Below, in pieces: positions 8,469-16,098 of a DNA stretch of 64,000 nucleotides. The DNA is taken from positions 264,171 to 328,170 of the forward strand of contig PBMG01000001.1 in the NCBI GenBank assembly GCA_002722565.1, in the 5' to 3' direction. Source of the stretch: Acidimicrobiaceae bacterium (GTDB lineage Bacteria; Actinomycetota; Acidimicrobiia; Acidimicrobiales; Poriferisodalaceae). The position numbers were made by a program, and so were the translations under genes. The stretch's first letter is position 1; each line of letters begins with the position of its first letter. The notes under the pieces were generated by a model. It made no database searches. It saw nothing but the letters and a program-made list of their open reading frames with translations, and was not told the DNA's origin.

Positions 8469-9224
8469 TTGAACTCGGAGCAAGCATCCAAGGTTGCCGT
8501 AATTACCGGAGGCGGCACGGGCGTTGGAGCGGCTACTGCGCTAGCCCTGGACGCACAAGGCTGGTCAGTCGTGATCTGCGGCCGGCGAATCGAGTTGCTG
8601 GACGCTGTGGCGGATCGCTTGAAAAACCCTTGCGCTTCAGTTCCGCTTGACGTGGCACAGCCCGAAGCAGTGGACCAACTCTTCGCCACCACTATTCAGA
8701 AGTTTGGGCGTGTTGACCTCCTGTTCAACAACGCAGGCATCGGCGCTCCGCCGGTCCCTATCGATGAACTGCCAGTTATGTCGTGGCTCGAAGTAGTTGA
8801 CATAAACCTCACGGGAACTTGGCTTTGCTCACGAGCTGCTTTCAGGGAAATGAAAGCACAGAAGCCTTCTGGCGGTCGAATCATCAATAATGGATCGGTT
8901 TCAGCGCAGACGCCCCGTCCGCTTTCAAGTCCTTACACAGCTACAAAGCATGCCATTACGGGGCTCACTAAGGCCCTTGCTTTAGAGGGCCGCGAACACG
9001 GTATCACCGTCGGCCAAATAGATATCGGCAACGCTTTAACACCCTTGACGAATCAGATATCAGAGGGTGCCTTGCAAGCAGACGGAACGGTTCGAGCGGA
9101 ACCCACCATGGACGTTGGACATGTAGCGGACGCTGTCGTTCTTCTGGCCGAACTGCCGCTCGATGTTAACGTGCCGCAAATGACCATAATGGCTAACGAA
9201 ATGCCGTTAATTGGTCGAGGTTAG
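8469..9224 (+). CDS. Short-chain dehydrogenase/reductase
   Basis: The 251-residue classical SDR has a cofactor-binding TGGGTGVG near residue 13, NNAG in the middle, a catalytic Ser in NGSVSA and the YxxxK pair in SPYTATKHA. It would oxidise an alcohol or reduce a carbonyl with NAD(P). The likely start is TTG at 8469: an AAAGGA ribosome site lies 7 bases upstream and overlaps the end of glnS. Longer in-frame extensions run inside glnS and are not credible. It meets the DUF1330 gene tail to tail across 10 bases. The substrate is unknown. Confidence 0.85.
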   Translation: MNSEQASKVAVITGGGTGVGAATALALDAQGWSVVICGRRIELLDAVADRLKNPCASVPLDVAQPEAVDQLFATTIQKFGRVDLLFNNAGIGAPPVPIDELPVMSWLEVVDINLTGTWLCSRAAFREMKAQKPSGGRIINNGSVSAQTPRPLSSPYTATKHAITGLTKALALEGREHGITVGQIDIGNALTPLTNQISEGALQADGTVRAEPTMDVGHVADAVVLLAELPLDVNVPQMTIMANEMPLIGRG

Positions 9225-9234
9225 CTTTCGATCG

Positions 9235-9519
9235 TCACGCTTCAACTATGTACAAAGCCCCAACGCTTGCAGCCTGTCTAATTGGCCGAGCCGCTTCATA
9301 TTGAGGACTGTCGTACCAGGTTCTAGCGGCTTCGATCGAATCAAATCGAATAACCACTGTCCTGGAAGCCGGTTCCGCTCCCTCCAGGGAAATCCAAGGA
9401 CCACCACGAACGATGTAACTTCCCCCGTGGGCAGCCACCGTCGAGGAAGCTAATTGCTTGTACTCCTCGTACAAGGCCTCATCTGTGACGTCTCCTTGAA
9501 AAATGACATACGCGCTCAT
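9235..9519 (-). CDS. DUF1330 family protein (dimeric alpha-beta barrel)
   Basis: The 94-residue protein matches DUF1330, a ferredoxin-like dimeric alpha+beta fold. Features include AAHGGSYIVRGG, a VVIRFDSIEAARTWYDSPQY core and a short Arg-rich helix before the last strand. The ATG at 9519 is chosen because AGGAG lies seven bases upstream; upstream codons belong to the thioesterase gene. The family often sits beside oxidoreductase and CoA genes but has no proven reaction. It is the last gene of a minus-strand group with the thioesterase and the candidate selenoprotein. Confidence 0.85.
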   Translation of the reverse strand: MSAYVIFQGDVTDEALYEEYKQLASSTVAAHGGSYIVRGGPWISLEGAEPASRTVVIRFDSIEAARTWYDSPQYEAARPIRQAASVGALYIVEA

Positions 9520-9529
9520 ACTCGGGCTC

Positions 9530-10321
9530 CTAACGGTCCAGTGGCCCAGTGATAGCCGAAATAGCGAACGACTGACTACCGGTCGCCAAAAGCGAACCGC
9601 TTTGAGAGTAGATCTCAGCACGGCCATGACCCACGCTATTCCTGATTGCATCGGCTTCAATTCGTATCAACACCCAATCGCTTTCCTCCAAGGAGGTGAT
9701 TCGGACGGCATGGTCCAAGCTTGAGCCCCTGAATGCTTTACCGAGACTCACCCGCATCCCGCTGGGAATCAAATCGGCTAGGGCGATCAACCCGGCCGTC
9801 GAGGATGTAAGGCCGCGCTCTAGCCGAGCCCAGTAGTAGACGGCCGCTTCACCAGGCATCTGCCCGGCCAAACGGATGTCCGAATAATCGGTGAACGAAT
9901 GACCCGTTTCCGATGTCGCTTGACGCCTTGGACAGTCTTCGGGGCTAGGTACAGTCGGAATCTGGCGCCACCCGCGGTCAATCTGTAAATCATGGCCTCC
10001 GAGAGCAGCGGAAGCACGAAGCACCACAGCTCCCCCACATGTAACCGAAGCAGCGGCCTGGGTCACACGATTTCCGACAGCGAGTTCCTCAACCTCGATC
10101 GTCACGTCTGAACCGACTGGCGCACGAGAAAGGTATTGACCAGAGATGTAGACGATCGTACGGTCACATGCTGCTTCCATCGCTGCCGCCGATGCCGCTA
10201 AGCCGCATCCCCCATGCAGTGTCCCGGTTGCGCCAGCGACATCTGACGTCACCTTCAAACTCCAGTGAAGTCGATCTTCTGCAGGAGTGAGTTTGATGAG
10301 GCTTGTTGATGAGTCAGGCAT
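9530..10321 (-). CDS. Acyl-CoA thioesterase-like double-hotdog protein
   Basis: The 263-residue protein looks like a TesB-type double hotdog thioesterase. GTLHGGCGLAASAAAMEAA (32-50) is the first hotdog helix. The second hotdog follows from about residue 150, with AVYYWARLE, ALADLIPSGM and SLDHAVRI. Enzymes of this class hydrolyse acyl-CoA. A purine-rich AAGGA lies right against the start codon, so translation may be weak or coupled. It follows the candidate selenoprotein by 67 bases and precedes DUF1330 by 10 bases. The acyl chain it uses is not predictable. Confidence 0.75.
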   Translation of the reverse strand: MPDSSTSLIKLTPAEDRLHWSLKVTSDVAGATGTLHGGCGLAASAAAMEAACDRTIVYISGQYLSRAPVGSDVTIEVEELAVGNRVTQAAASVTCGGAVVLRASAALGGHDLQIDRGWRQIPTVPSPEDCPRRQATSETGHSFTDYSDIRLAGQMPGEAAVYYWARLERGLTSSTAGLIALADLIPSGMRVSLGKAFRGSSLDHAVRITSLEESDWVLIRIEADAIRNSVGHGRAEIYSQSGSLLATGSQSFAISAITGPLDR

Positions 10322-10388
10322 TCCTTAAGGTCTACTAACTGACCAACTATTCCTCAATTGGTTCGCGCTTGTTATTCCTGGCACGCGT

Positions 10389-10958
10389 TCAGGTAGCCCA
10401 GGGCCCGTCTTGTCCGCTTTCGTAATGATCAGGTCGGATACCGAACGCCTCAATCATTCGCTGCCAGCCACTCCCTACGGCAAGAAGAGCACCCAGTCTC
10501 AGGATCTCATCCGCTGAGAAATGTTGGGAAAGCTCGGCATGCAACTCGTCTGGAATAGGCCCTTTCGGACTGCCAGATAGATGGTCGCTGAAGGAGAGTG
10601 CCGCCTTCCAAGGCTCAGGCAAATCTGAGGTCGCATAGTTGTCTAGTTTCCGGATGACCTCTTCGGTTAAACCTGTGCGCACCAACGATGCGCTCTTCAC
10701 CATGCTTCAGTGGAAGCACTCATTGACATTTGCCATTCGGATGCGACACAACTCAATCATCTGCTTATCCAGCCCAGACGACCCTCCGTACATCATCCCA
10801 ACCCAACTCAGAAACATATCTAAGGTCGGTTGGTCACCGGCAAGGGTGCGGAACAAGTTGTCGTCCTCGTAGGCCTTTTCATACCACGTAGCTAGGCGAC
10901 TCGAATCCTGGGCAGTCAAGTCGTCAACCTTGGGCAAGTGTCCCAACTTATTTGCCAT
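10389..10958 (-). CDS. AhpD/carboxymuconolactone decarboxylase-like protein, candidate selenoprotein (CxxU)
   Basis: Read with one in-frame UGA at codon 84 (10709-10707), this is a 189-residue CMD/AhpD-like protein. The N-terminal part ends CRIRMANVNECFH, then UGA, then SMVKSASLVRTGLTEEVI, which is the conserved CMD helix. The UGA falls exactly where the second Cys of the redox CxxC motif belongs, giving C81-F-H-U84. Both halves are in the same frame with one codon between the UGA and the first downstream Met. AhpD-like selenoproteins have been described from marine metagenomes. The ATG at 10958 has an AGGGGG site four bases upstream. A GC-rich hairpin lies 20 bases after the UGA. The alternative is a nonsense mutation, a sequencing error, or two separate pieces. 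Likely a thiol/selenol redox or peroxide-related enzyme. Confidence 0.8.
10677..10693 (-). promoter_or_regulatory. Candidate bacterial SECIS hairpin
   Basis: In the mRNA, GCGCAUC (10693-10687) pairs with GGUGCGC (10683-10677), including one U-G wobble, closing a GUU loop at 10686-10684. Twenty bases separate the UGA from the loop, within the spacing usual for bacterial SECIS elements, and the loop begins with G. It lies inside the coding sequence, as bacterial SECIS elements do. No host selB is in the window to test it. Confidence 0.6.
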
Positions 10959-11132
10959 CTCTCCCCCTTAGGTAAGCTCAGCAAGTCCGGTAGCAGATTG
11001 GGTGACGGCCTAAGAATAGCGAGCCCACAGAACATCTGCGGCACAGATGATAGAGCGTGAATCGGACGCAGGCATTCTGCTGAGTGCATAGGCTCTTACG
11101 AAGAGCTACTGAAGTGACGTTAAAGAGGTGCC

Positions 11133-12221
11133 ATGAGGGCTGCAGTTTTATGTGAACAACCAGGCGATCTAGTGATCGAAGATTTGCTCGTGGACAAGCC
11201 GGGACCACAGGAGGTCTTGATCCAAACCGTCGGAGCTGGCTTGTGTCATTCCGACCTTCACTTTATGGAGGGTCTTTTCCGAAGCAAGTTACCTTCAGTG
11301 ATGGGTCATGAGTCTGCTGGGATAGTTCAAGCGGTTGGTCAGGATGTCACCTACGTAAAGCCTGGCGACTCAGTGGTCGCCTGCCTGTCAATTTTCTGCG
11401 GTCAATGCCGACAATGTCTCTCTGGGCATCCGCATCGCTGCACCAACGGCAGAGCCACGTCTCGCTCTCGGGATGATGCCCCTCGCCTGCAACGAACTGA
11501 CGGCACACCCGTGGACCAAATGGCCAGGCTCGGAGGTTTCGCAGAAGAGATGCTGGTTCACCAAAACGGGGTCGTGAAGGTCACCCCTGACATTCCATTA
11601 GAAAAAGCATGTTTGATTGGCTGCGGAGTGACCACCGGTTTTGGTGCGGCAGTCCGCACGGCCGCTATTCCCGTCGGCGCGACTGTCTGCGTGATCGGCT
11701 GCGGAGGAATTGGGCTTTCAGCAATCCAGGGGTCCCGCGTCGCCGGAGCTGGGCGGATTATTGCTGTCGACATGAATCCTGAAAGTCTCGAGGCTGCGCG
11801 CCTGATGGGAGCGACCGATACGGTGAACGCCGGAGAAGTCGAGAGCGTCGTGGAGGCCGTACGAGAACTCACAAAGGGCGGCGTTGAATACAGCTTTGAG
11901 GCAATCGGACTCAAAGAAACTGCTGAACAAGCTTTCGAAATGCTTGAAATCGGCGGGACAGCGACCGTAATTGGGATGGTGCCGTCCAACACAAAGGTGG
12001 AGATCCGAGGAATCGACCTTTTAAGTGAAAAGAAACTCCAAGGCTCGATGATGGGCTCCAACCAGTTCCGGACCGACATTCCACAAATGATCGACCTCTA
12101 TCTGAATGGACGCCTTTTGCTGGATGAGATGGTCTCAGCAACTATCTCCCTTGAAGACGTCAACGAGGGCTACAACTGGATGCGAGAGGGCACAGTGGCC
12201 CGCACTGTCATCACCTTTTAA
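11133..12221 (+). CDS. Zinc-dependent alcohol dehydrogenase (MDR superfamily)
   Basis: The 362-residue medium-chain dehydrogenase has catalytic zinc ligands Cys38 (GLCHSD), His59-Glu60 (GHES) and Cys164 (LIGCGVTTG). The structural zinc site uses Cys89, Cys92, Cys95 and Cys103. The NAD-binding turn is VIGCGGIG near 188. It resembles the class III/long-chain alcohol dehydrogenase group that oxidises primary alcohols or glutathione/mycothiol hemithioacetals. AGAGGTG lies close to the start. It is divergent from the candidate selenoprotein across 174 bases and convergent with the next dehydrogenase across 12 bases. The true substrate is unknown. Confidence 0.9.
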   Translation: MRAAVLCEQPGDLVIEDLLVDKPGPQEVLIQTVGAGLCHSDLHFMEGLFRSKLPSVMGHESAGIVQAVGQDVTYVKPGDSVVACLSIFCGQCRQCLSGHPHRCTNGRATSRSRDDAPRLQRTDGTPVDQMARLGGFAEEMLVHQNGVVKVTPDIPLEKACLIGCGVTTGFGAAVRTAAIPVGATVCVIGCGGIGLSAIQGSRVAGAGRIIAVDMNPESLEAARLMGATDTVNAGEVESVVEAVRELTKGGVEYSFEAIGLKETAEQAFEMLEIGGTATVIGMVPSNTKVEIRGIDLLSEKKLQGSMMGSNQFRTDIPQMIDLYLNGRLLLDEMVSATISLEDVNEGYNWMREGTVARTVITF

Positions 12222-12233
12222 GGCTCGCCGAAG

Positions 12234-13316
12234 TTACCCAAACGTCTCTCTCACAACGCTTTCGGAGACGCCAGCTCGTTGAGCACTATTTCGGAGTTGG
12301 TCGACTGTGACTGGATCGACTTCGAACCCTTCGGCCCGTTGCTCTCGCGCCACGTCTTCCGGCTGACCGGGCACAAGGATCTGATCGCAGTCGGCTCGAA
12401 GCTTCGACTCCAGAACAAAATCTCTAAATGCTTCAATCTCATCCAGGTAGGCCTCTGCGTTACCCATGGCTCCTGGGTCAATAACTACAGAGAGCATGTT
12501 GTTAATGATGCGCCCATCACGAGCGTTTTTAGGATGCGCTGTCTCGCCACCCAAAAGAGCCGCTCCGAGAAGCTCACACATGATCGCCAAACCAGAGCCT
12601 TTGTGGTCACCAAACGCAACCAATGCTCCACCACGTCTCCCAGACGGATCTGTGTACCAAAACGCATTTGGGTCGTCCGTGAGGTTGCCATCCGCGTCGA
12701 TGATGGTGTCAGGTGGAACCTTGACTCCTTTGTTGGCGGCAACTCGAGCCTTACCTGCGGCAATGATGCTTGTCGCCATATCGAGGAGGAAACCTGGCCG
12801 CCCATTTCGACCCGGCACTGCGGCACAAAACGGATTCGTCCCAAATCGCGCCTCAGCGCCGCCATACGCCGCCACTAGTGGTGGGTGCCCAATGACGTTC
12901 ACTAGATGTAGCGAGGCATATCCGCTGGCAGCACACTGCTCGGCCCAATGGCCGATACGGCCAATGTGGTAGCTGTTGCGCAAGCCGACTACAGCAACGC
13001 CATACTCGCCGGCTCTCTCGGTCGCGGCCTGCATGGCCTCAAAGCCATTAACTTGTCCGTACCCTGCGTTTCCATCGAAGGTAATTAGGGCGCCATTGTC
13101 GACGACAACTGTTGGGTGGCTGTTTATTTGTAAGCGCCCGTTCAGGACGCCGTCGACATAAGACGGAAGCATCCCCACACCGTGGGAGTCGTGGCCAGCC
13201 AAATTGGCTTCAACTAGCTGATCAGCGACCAAAGTTGCTTCGCGTTGCGCACTTCCCATTGCCTCGCAAGTTTGGGTAATAAATTCATGTATCTGAGTGG
13301 ACTGAAATTTCGGCAC
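12234..13316 (-). CDS. Malate/L-lactate dehydrogenase-family (Ldh2) oxidoreductase
   Basis: The 360-residue protein belongs to the Ldh2/YbiC family, NAD(P)-dependent 2-oxoacid reductases with a fold unrelated to classical LDH. Landmarks are NLAGHDSHGVGMLPSYV near 54-70, NSYHIGRIGHW near 115-125 and ATSIIAAGK in the middle. Members act on malate, lactate, ureidoglycolate, 2,3-diketogulonate or sulfolactate. The GTG start at 13316 has TAAAGT six bases upstream, a leaderless-type arrangement, and no good ribosome site. It is convergent with the alcohol dehydrogenase. The exact substrate is not assignable. Confidence 0.85.
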   Translation of the reverse strand: MPKFQSTQIHEFITQTCEAMGSAQREATLVADQLVEANLAGHDSHGVGMLPSYVDGVLNGRLQINSHPTVVVDNGALITFDGNAGYGQVNGFEAMQAATERAGEYGVAVVGLRNSYHIGRIGHWAEQCAASGYASLHLVNVIGHPPLVAAYGGAEARFGTNPFCAAVPGRNGRPGFLLDMATSIIAAGKARVAANKGVKVPPDTIIDADGNLTDDPNAFWYTDPSGRRGGALVAFGDHKGSGLAIMCELLGAALLGGETAHPKNARDGRIINNMLSVVIDPGAMGNAEAYLDEIEAFRDFVLESKLRADCDQILVPGQPEDVAREQRAEGFEVDPVTVDQLRNSAQRAGVSESVVRETFG

Positions 13317-13322
13317 GTCACG

Positions 13323-13328
13323 ACTTTA
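13323..13328 (-). promoter_or_regulatory. Candidate -10 box for leaderless Ldh2 gene
   Basis: TAAAGT on the minus strand sits six bases before the GTG at 13316. It fits a TANNNT extended pattern seen before several starts here and implies transcription starting at or very near the start codon. Confidence 0.4.
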
Positions 13329-13450
13329 CTCCGCACCGGCGCGCCCTTGGCCGCTGTCCACATCGTGACCTCGCTTGAGCGCTTTAACATTCCGAATTGG
13401 CGTGGTTTACTAGGGATCCGAGTGGCGGTGCAACCTACTAAACGACGCCT

Positions 13451-13558
13451 CTATTCGTCCTCAACCGATTTAGCCCTCGCAGAGCGGCTCTGAAGCCAAG
13501 GGATAAAAGCACAAAGAGCAACGGCCAGGACTACTACTGCGAATAAAGCGGTTTGCAC
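13451..13558 (-). CDS. Possible 35-residue single-pass membrane protein
   Basis: A short frame starts at GTG 13558 with GGGAG seven bases upstream and ends at a TAG at 13451. It encodes about 35 residues: a hydrophobic stretch (TALFAVVVLAVALCAFIPWL) followed by a charged tail with several Arg and Lys (RSARAKSVEDE). That is a clean single transmembrane segment with a positively charged cytoplasmic end. It lies 53 bases downstream of the metallo-beta-lactamase-fold gene on the same strand. I do not recognise the family; it may be a small stress or accessory membrane peptide or a chance frame. Confidence 0.4.
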   Translation of the reverse strand: MQTALFAVVVLAVALCAFIPWLQSRSARAKSVEDE

Positions 13559-13611
13559 TTGCGGACTCCCAGGTCTCTTTCCGCAATCTATAGCAAATTT
13601 CCGAACAGCCT

Positions 13612-14508
13612 CTAACCAAGGATACGCGTACCTTCCAAATAACCGGGTTCGATAATTTCGATGCCTGGGTGGACTGCTTGCACTGCGTCGTTGATCGGTT
13701 CGGTGTTTGTCGGAATTGAGAACCCTGGCAACCAATTATCATGGTGTCCGTAAACCAGCTTCTTCGGCTTCATTACATCAACCTGACCTGCTACGAATTG
13801 GGCAAGTGACCCTTGGATCGGTTCACCGTCGATATTGCCACGTCCAGCCGCCGCCAAGATCGCCACATCTGGCTGCAGCGCAGGGATCGTACCTGAATAA
13901 TAACCACTTGTGTCTTGGAACAAGATAGAACCGTCTGGTGTCTCAATCAGATAAAGAAGGGCACCTCCATCACCTCGATCGCTATGCCCAGGTTGGGAAT
14001 TATGTAGGTGTGCCTGTGTCGACTCAGTCGTCTCAGTAGACAAATATTGCATCAGATGCACGAAACGCTCCTGCTGCTCATGCCAATGCACGCCGAGGTC
14101 ACCTAGACACACAACATCCGCTTCATCCATTTGTGCATGCGACCATACACACGAGTGTTGACTTGGATGAACAGACACACTTACTCCGTCCGCAAGGTCA
14201 ATCGTCTCTCCGCCGGAAACACAAATCATCCGATCCAACGGAACGCCGAGAGTCTCCATGACTCGGACCGACTCATAGGAGCCAATCATCGTTGCTTCAG
14301 TATTCTGAAGAATACGTTCCGCTCCCCACAGATGGTCAAAGTGGCTGTGACCTACCAAAATGTAGTCAGCCTCGGTAATGTCCGAAGCAGTTAACCCGGT
14401 TCCTTCAGCATCGTCGGCACGGTCGATGTAAGCATCCAGAAAAATCGTCAATCCAGAGGTACGCAACGAAAAGGTAGCGCAGCCATACCAGTCTAAGTAA
14501 GTGGCCAT
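13612..14508 (-). CDS. Metallo-beta-lactamase-fold hydrolase (UlaG-like)
   Basis: The 298-residue MBL-fold protein begins like the UlaG/YtkL branch (YLDWYGCATFSLRTSG). The metal motif HxHxDH is present in VGHSHFDHLWG near 52-62. Further ligands occur in SVHPSQHS, LFQDTSGYY and VYGHHDNW. It is probably a soluble metal-dependent hydrolase of an ester, lactone or phosphodiester. The ATG at 14508 has TAGGTT six bases upstream and no clear ribosome site. It diverges from modA; the two candidate 5' ends lie within a few tens of bases. The substrate is unknown. Confidence 0.85.
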   Translation of the reverse strand: MATYLDWYGCATFSLRTSGLTIFLDAYIDRADDAEGTGLTASDITEADYILVGHSHFDHLWGAERILQNTEATMIGSYESVRVMETLGVPLDRMICVSGGETIDLADGVSVSVHPSQHSCVWSHAQMDEADVVCLGDLGVHWHEQQERFVHLMQYLSTETTESTQAHLHNSQPGHSDRGDGGALLYLIETPDGSILFQDTSGYYSGTIPALQPDVAILAAAGRGNIDGEPIQGSLAQFVAGQVDVMKPKKLVYGHHDNWLPGFSIPTNTEPINDAVQAVHPGIEIIEPGYLEGTRILG

Positions 14509-14514
14509 ACATGA

Positions 14515-14520
14515 AACCTA
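14515..14520 (-). promoter_or_regulatory. Candidate -10 box for leaderless MBL-fold gene
   Basis: TAGGTT on the minus strand lies six bases before the ATG at 14508, matching the TANNNT spacing of the other leaderless-looking starts. Confidence 0.4.
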
Positions 14521-14539
14521 TAGCAACGTCGAATTCCCA

Positions 14540-15319
14540 GTGATAACAACAGACAAAAATAGGACGCGGGACAGTTGGCGCGTTACTAGGGGTCTATTGT
14601 CAATTGCCTTAGGAGCCTGCATGGTGACAGCAGGGTGTGGAGGGGACGACCATGCCCTGCGAGTATTCGCCGCCTCCTCCATGACGGACTTCATGGGGGA
14701 GATCCTTGCAGGCGACAACGAAGGAAGTGTCGCTCATAGCGCCGAGCTGAACCTCGCTGGGAGCGGCACGCTTCTACTTCAGATCGACGAGGGAGCTCGA
14801 GCTGACCTGGTTGTTTTGGCCGGATCAGATCACATGAAGCACCTCATGAAAAGCGGTGATTTTCTGCCACCAACAGAATTCGCGATTACTTACCTGTCTG
14901 TCATCGTGTCACCGACGTTAAAAGGACAGCGTCTATCTGTCCACGACCTGTGGTCAGAAGGATTTCAGGGTGCAATGTGCATCGTTTCCGCGCCTTGTGG
15001 TGAGTTGGCTATGAAGTTCGGGAACTCGCTAAGCCTCGACATGAAAGGGCTCTCGCGCGAACCAAATGTCAGAGCGGTCTTAGCTAAGGTCGAACGCGGA
15101 GATGTAGATTTTGGGCTTGTCTACGAAACCGACTTCCTGGCAAGTCGGGCCGGCGTCGGAGAAATACCGGGTAGCGAAGCTAGCAACTTCTCGACGGCCT
15201 ATTCTTTTGCTATCTCGAAAGATGCGAAGGCCGCTGCGCGGGTTAAGACATTGGTTGATTCAATAACCGGCGAGGCCGGCCGGCGCGCACTGAGCGAACT
15301 CGGTTTCAAACAACCATGA
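14540..15319 (+). CDS. modA: Molybdate ABC transporter, substrate-binding lipoprotein
   Basis: The mature part has the ModA-type opening LRVFAASSMTDFMGEI and two-lobe layout with LAGSGTLLLQIDEGARADLVV, as in molybdate/tungstate binders. A signal peptide with a charged N region and hydrophobic core ends at lipobox TAGC (Cys33 from the chosen start), so the protein is anchored outside the membrane. The GTG at 14540 gives a sensible signal peptide. A GTG at 14501 would overlap the divergent gene's start codon, and a TTG at 14597 would lose the charged N region; the start is uncertain. Its stop overlaps modB. It supplies oxyanion to the membrane transporter. Confidence 0.85.
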   Translation: MITTDKNRTRDSWRVTRGLLSIALGACMVTAGCGGDDHALRVFAASSMTDFMGEILAGDNEGSVAHSAELNLAGSGTLLLQIDEGARADLVVLAGSDHMKHLMKSGDFLPPTEFAITYLSVIVSPTLKGQRLSVHDLWSEGFQGAMCIVSAPCGELAMKFGNSLSLDMKGLSREPNVRAVLAKVERGDVDFGLVYETDFLASRAGVGEIPGSEASNFSTAYSFAISKDAKAAARVKTLVDSITGEAGRRALSELGFKQP

Positions 15320-16098
15320 CTAGTCGACTACCAGTGAGCATTCGGGTCTTGGCGGTTCTTGCGGTTAGCTTCGTGGCGCTCCCCCTTCTTTCGTTGTTAT
15401 GGCGGGTTCCCTGGGCACGGCTTGCAACTTTGCTCACCCGTGACGCTGTCATGGACGCTCTTTTGCTGTCAGTCACTACAAGCGTCGTCGCTGCGCTTAT
15501 TTCGTTAGCACTTGGGGTGCCGTTGGCGCTGCAACTGTCCAGGATGACGGGCTTGGCGGTGTCGGCGATACGGGCGGTAGTTGTTCTTCCTATGATCTTG
15601 CCGCCAGTTGTAGGAGGCGCAGCGTTACTTTTCGCTTTTGGGCGGAATGGATTAGTCGGCTCGGTTCTGGCCGACATAACTGGCCTCGTCTTTCCGTACA
15701 CTATCGGTGGCGTCGTCCTAGCCAACACCTTCGTCGCACTTCCTTTCGTAGTGATAACGGTTGAGGGTGCCTTAAGAGCAATCGACCCAAGGTACGAATT
15801 GGCAGCCTCAACCCTTGGTGCAAATCGCTCCCGGTTGACTTTCAAAATCGTCCTTCCAATGGTGCGACCTGCTCTGATCGCTGGCGGTTTTATCGCCTGG
15901 GCGCGCGCCTTAGGTGAATTTGGCGCAACCATAACGTTTGCAGGCAACATCCAAGGTAAGACCCAGACCTTGCCCTTAGCGGTCTTCGTAGCCTTAGAGT
16001 CCGACAGAGAGGCAGCCCTTGTTATGAGCGTGTTGCTCGTTTCCGTGTCTCTAATAGTGCTCGTTTCCCTTCGAGACCGATGGTGGCCTGTTCGATGA
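15316..16098 (+). CDS. modB: Molybdate ABC transporter permease
   Basis: The 260-residue inner-membrane protein has about six transmembrane segments. The ABC permease loop near residue 170 contains EAA-type elements (ELAASTLGANRSRLTFKIVL), where the ATPase docks. The segment RALGEFGATITFAG is characteristic of ModB/CysT-type permeases. It overlaps modA by 4 bases and modC by 4 bases, so the three are one operon. It forms the channel for molybdate import together with ModC. Confidence 0.9.
   Translation: MTSRLPVSIRVLAVLAVSFVALPLLSLLWRVPWARLATLLTRDAVMDALLLSVTTSVVAALISLALGVPLALQLSRMTGLAVSAIRAVVVLPMILPPVVGGAALLFAFGRNGLVGSVLADITGLVFPYTIGGVVLANTFVALPFVVITVEGALRAIDPRYELAASTLGANRSRLTFKIVLPMVRPALIAGGFIAWARALGEFGATITFAGNIQGKTQTLPLAVFVALESDREAALVMSVLLVSVSLIVLVSLRDRWWPVR

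Noticed and set aside
10389-10703. The second half of the CMD protein as a separate gene starting at the Met after the UGA
   Set aside because: It would lack half of the CMD domain and there is no ribosome site for that Met; read-through explains both halves.
10978-11208. A minus-strand frame in the gap between the selenoprotein and alcohol dehydrogenase genes
   Set aside because: It overlaps the dehydrogenase start, has no ribosome site and no domain; I treat 10959-11132 as a divergent promoter region.
12279-12878. A plus-strand frame of about 199 codons opposite the malate/lactate dehydrogenase-type gene
   Set aside because: It is a shadow of a conserved coding region, with Arg/Cys-rich sequence and no recognisable domain.
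13451-13735. A longer form of the small membrane peptide that begins inside the MBL-fold gene
   Set aside because: The added residues lie in another frame of a conserved gene and do not resemble a protein; only the short form has a good ribosome site.
15306-15950. A minus-strand frame of about 214 codons opposite modB
   Set aside because: The Ala/Thr/Arg-rich sequence is what antisense reading of a membrane protein gives; modB is clearly the real gene.
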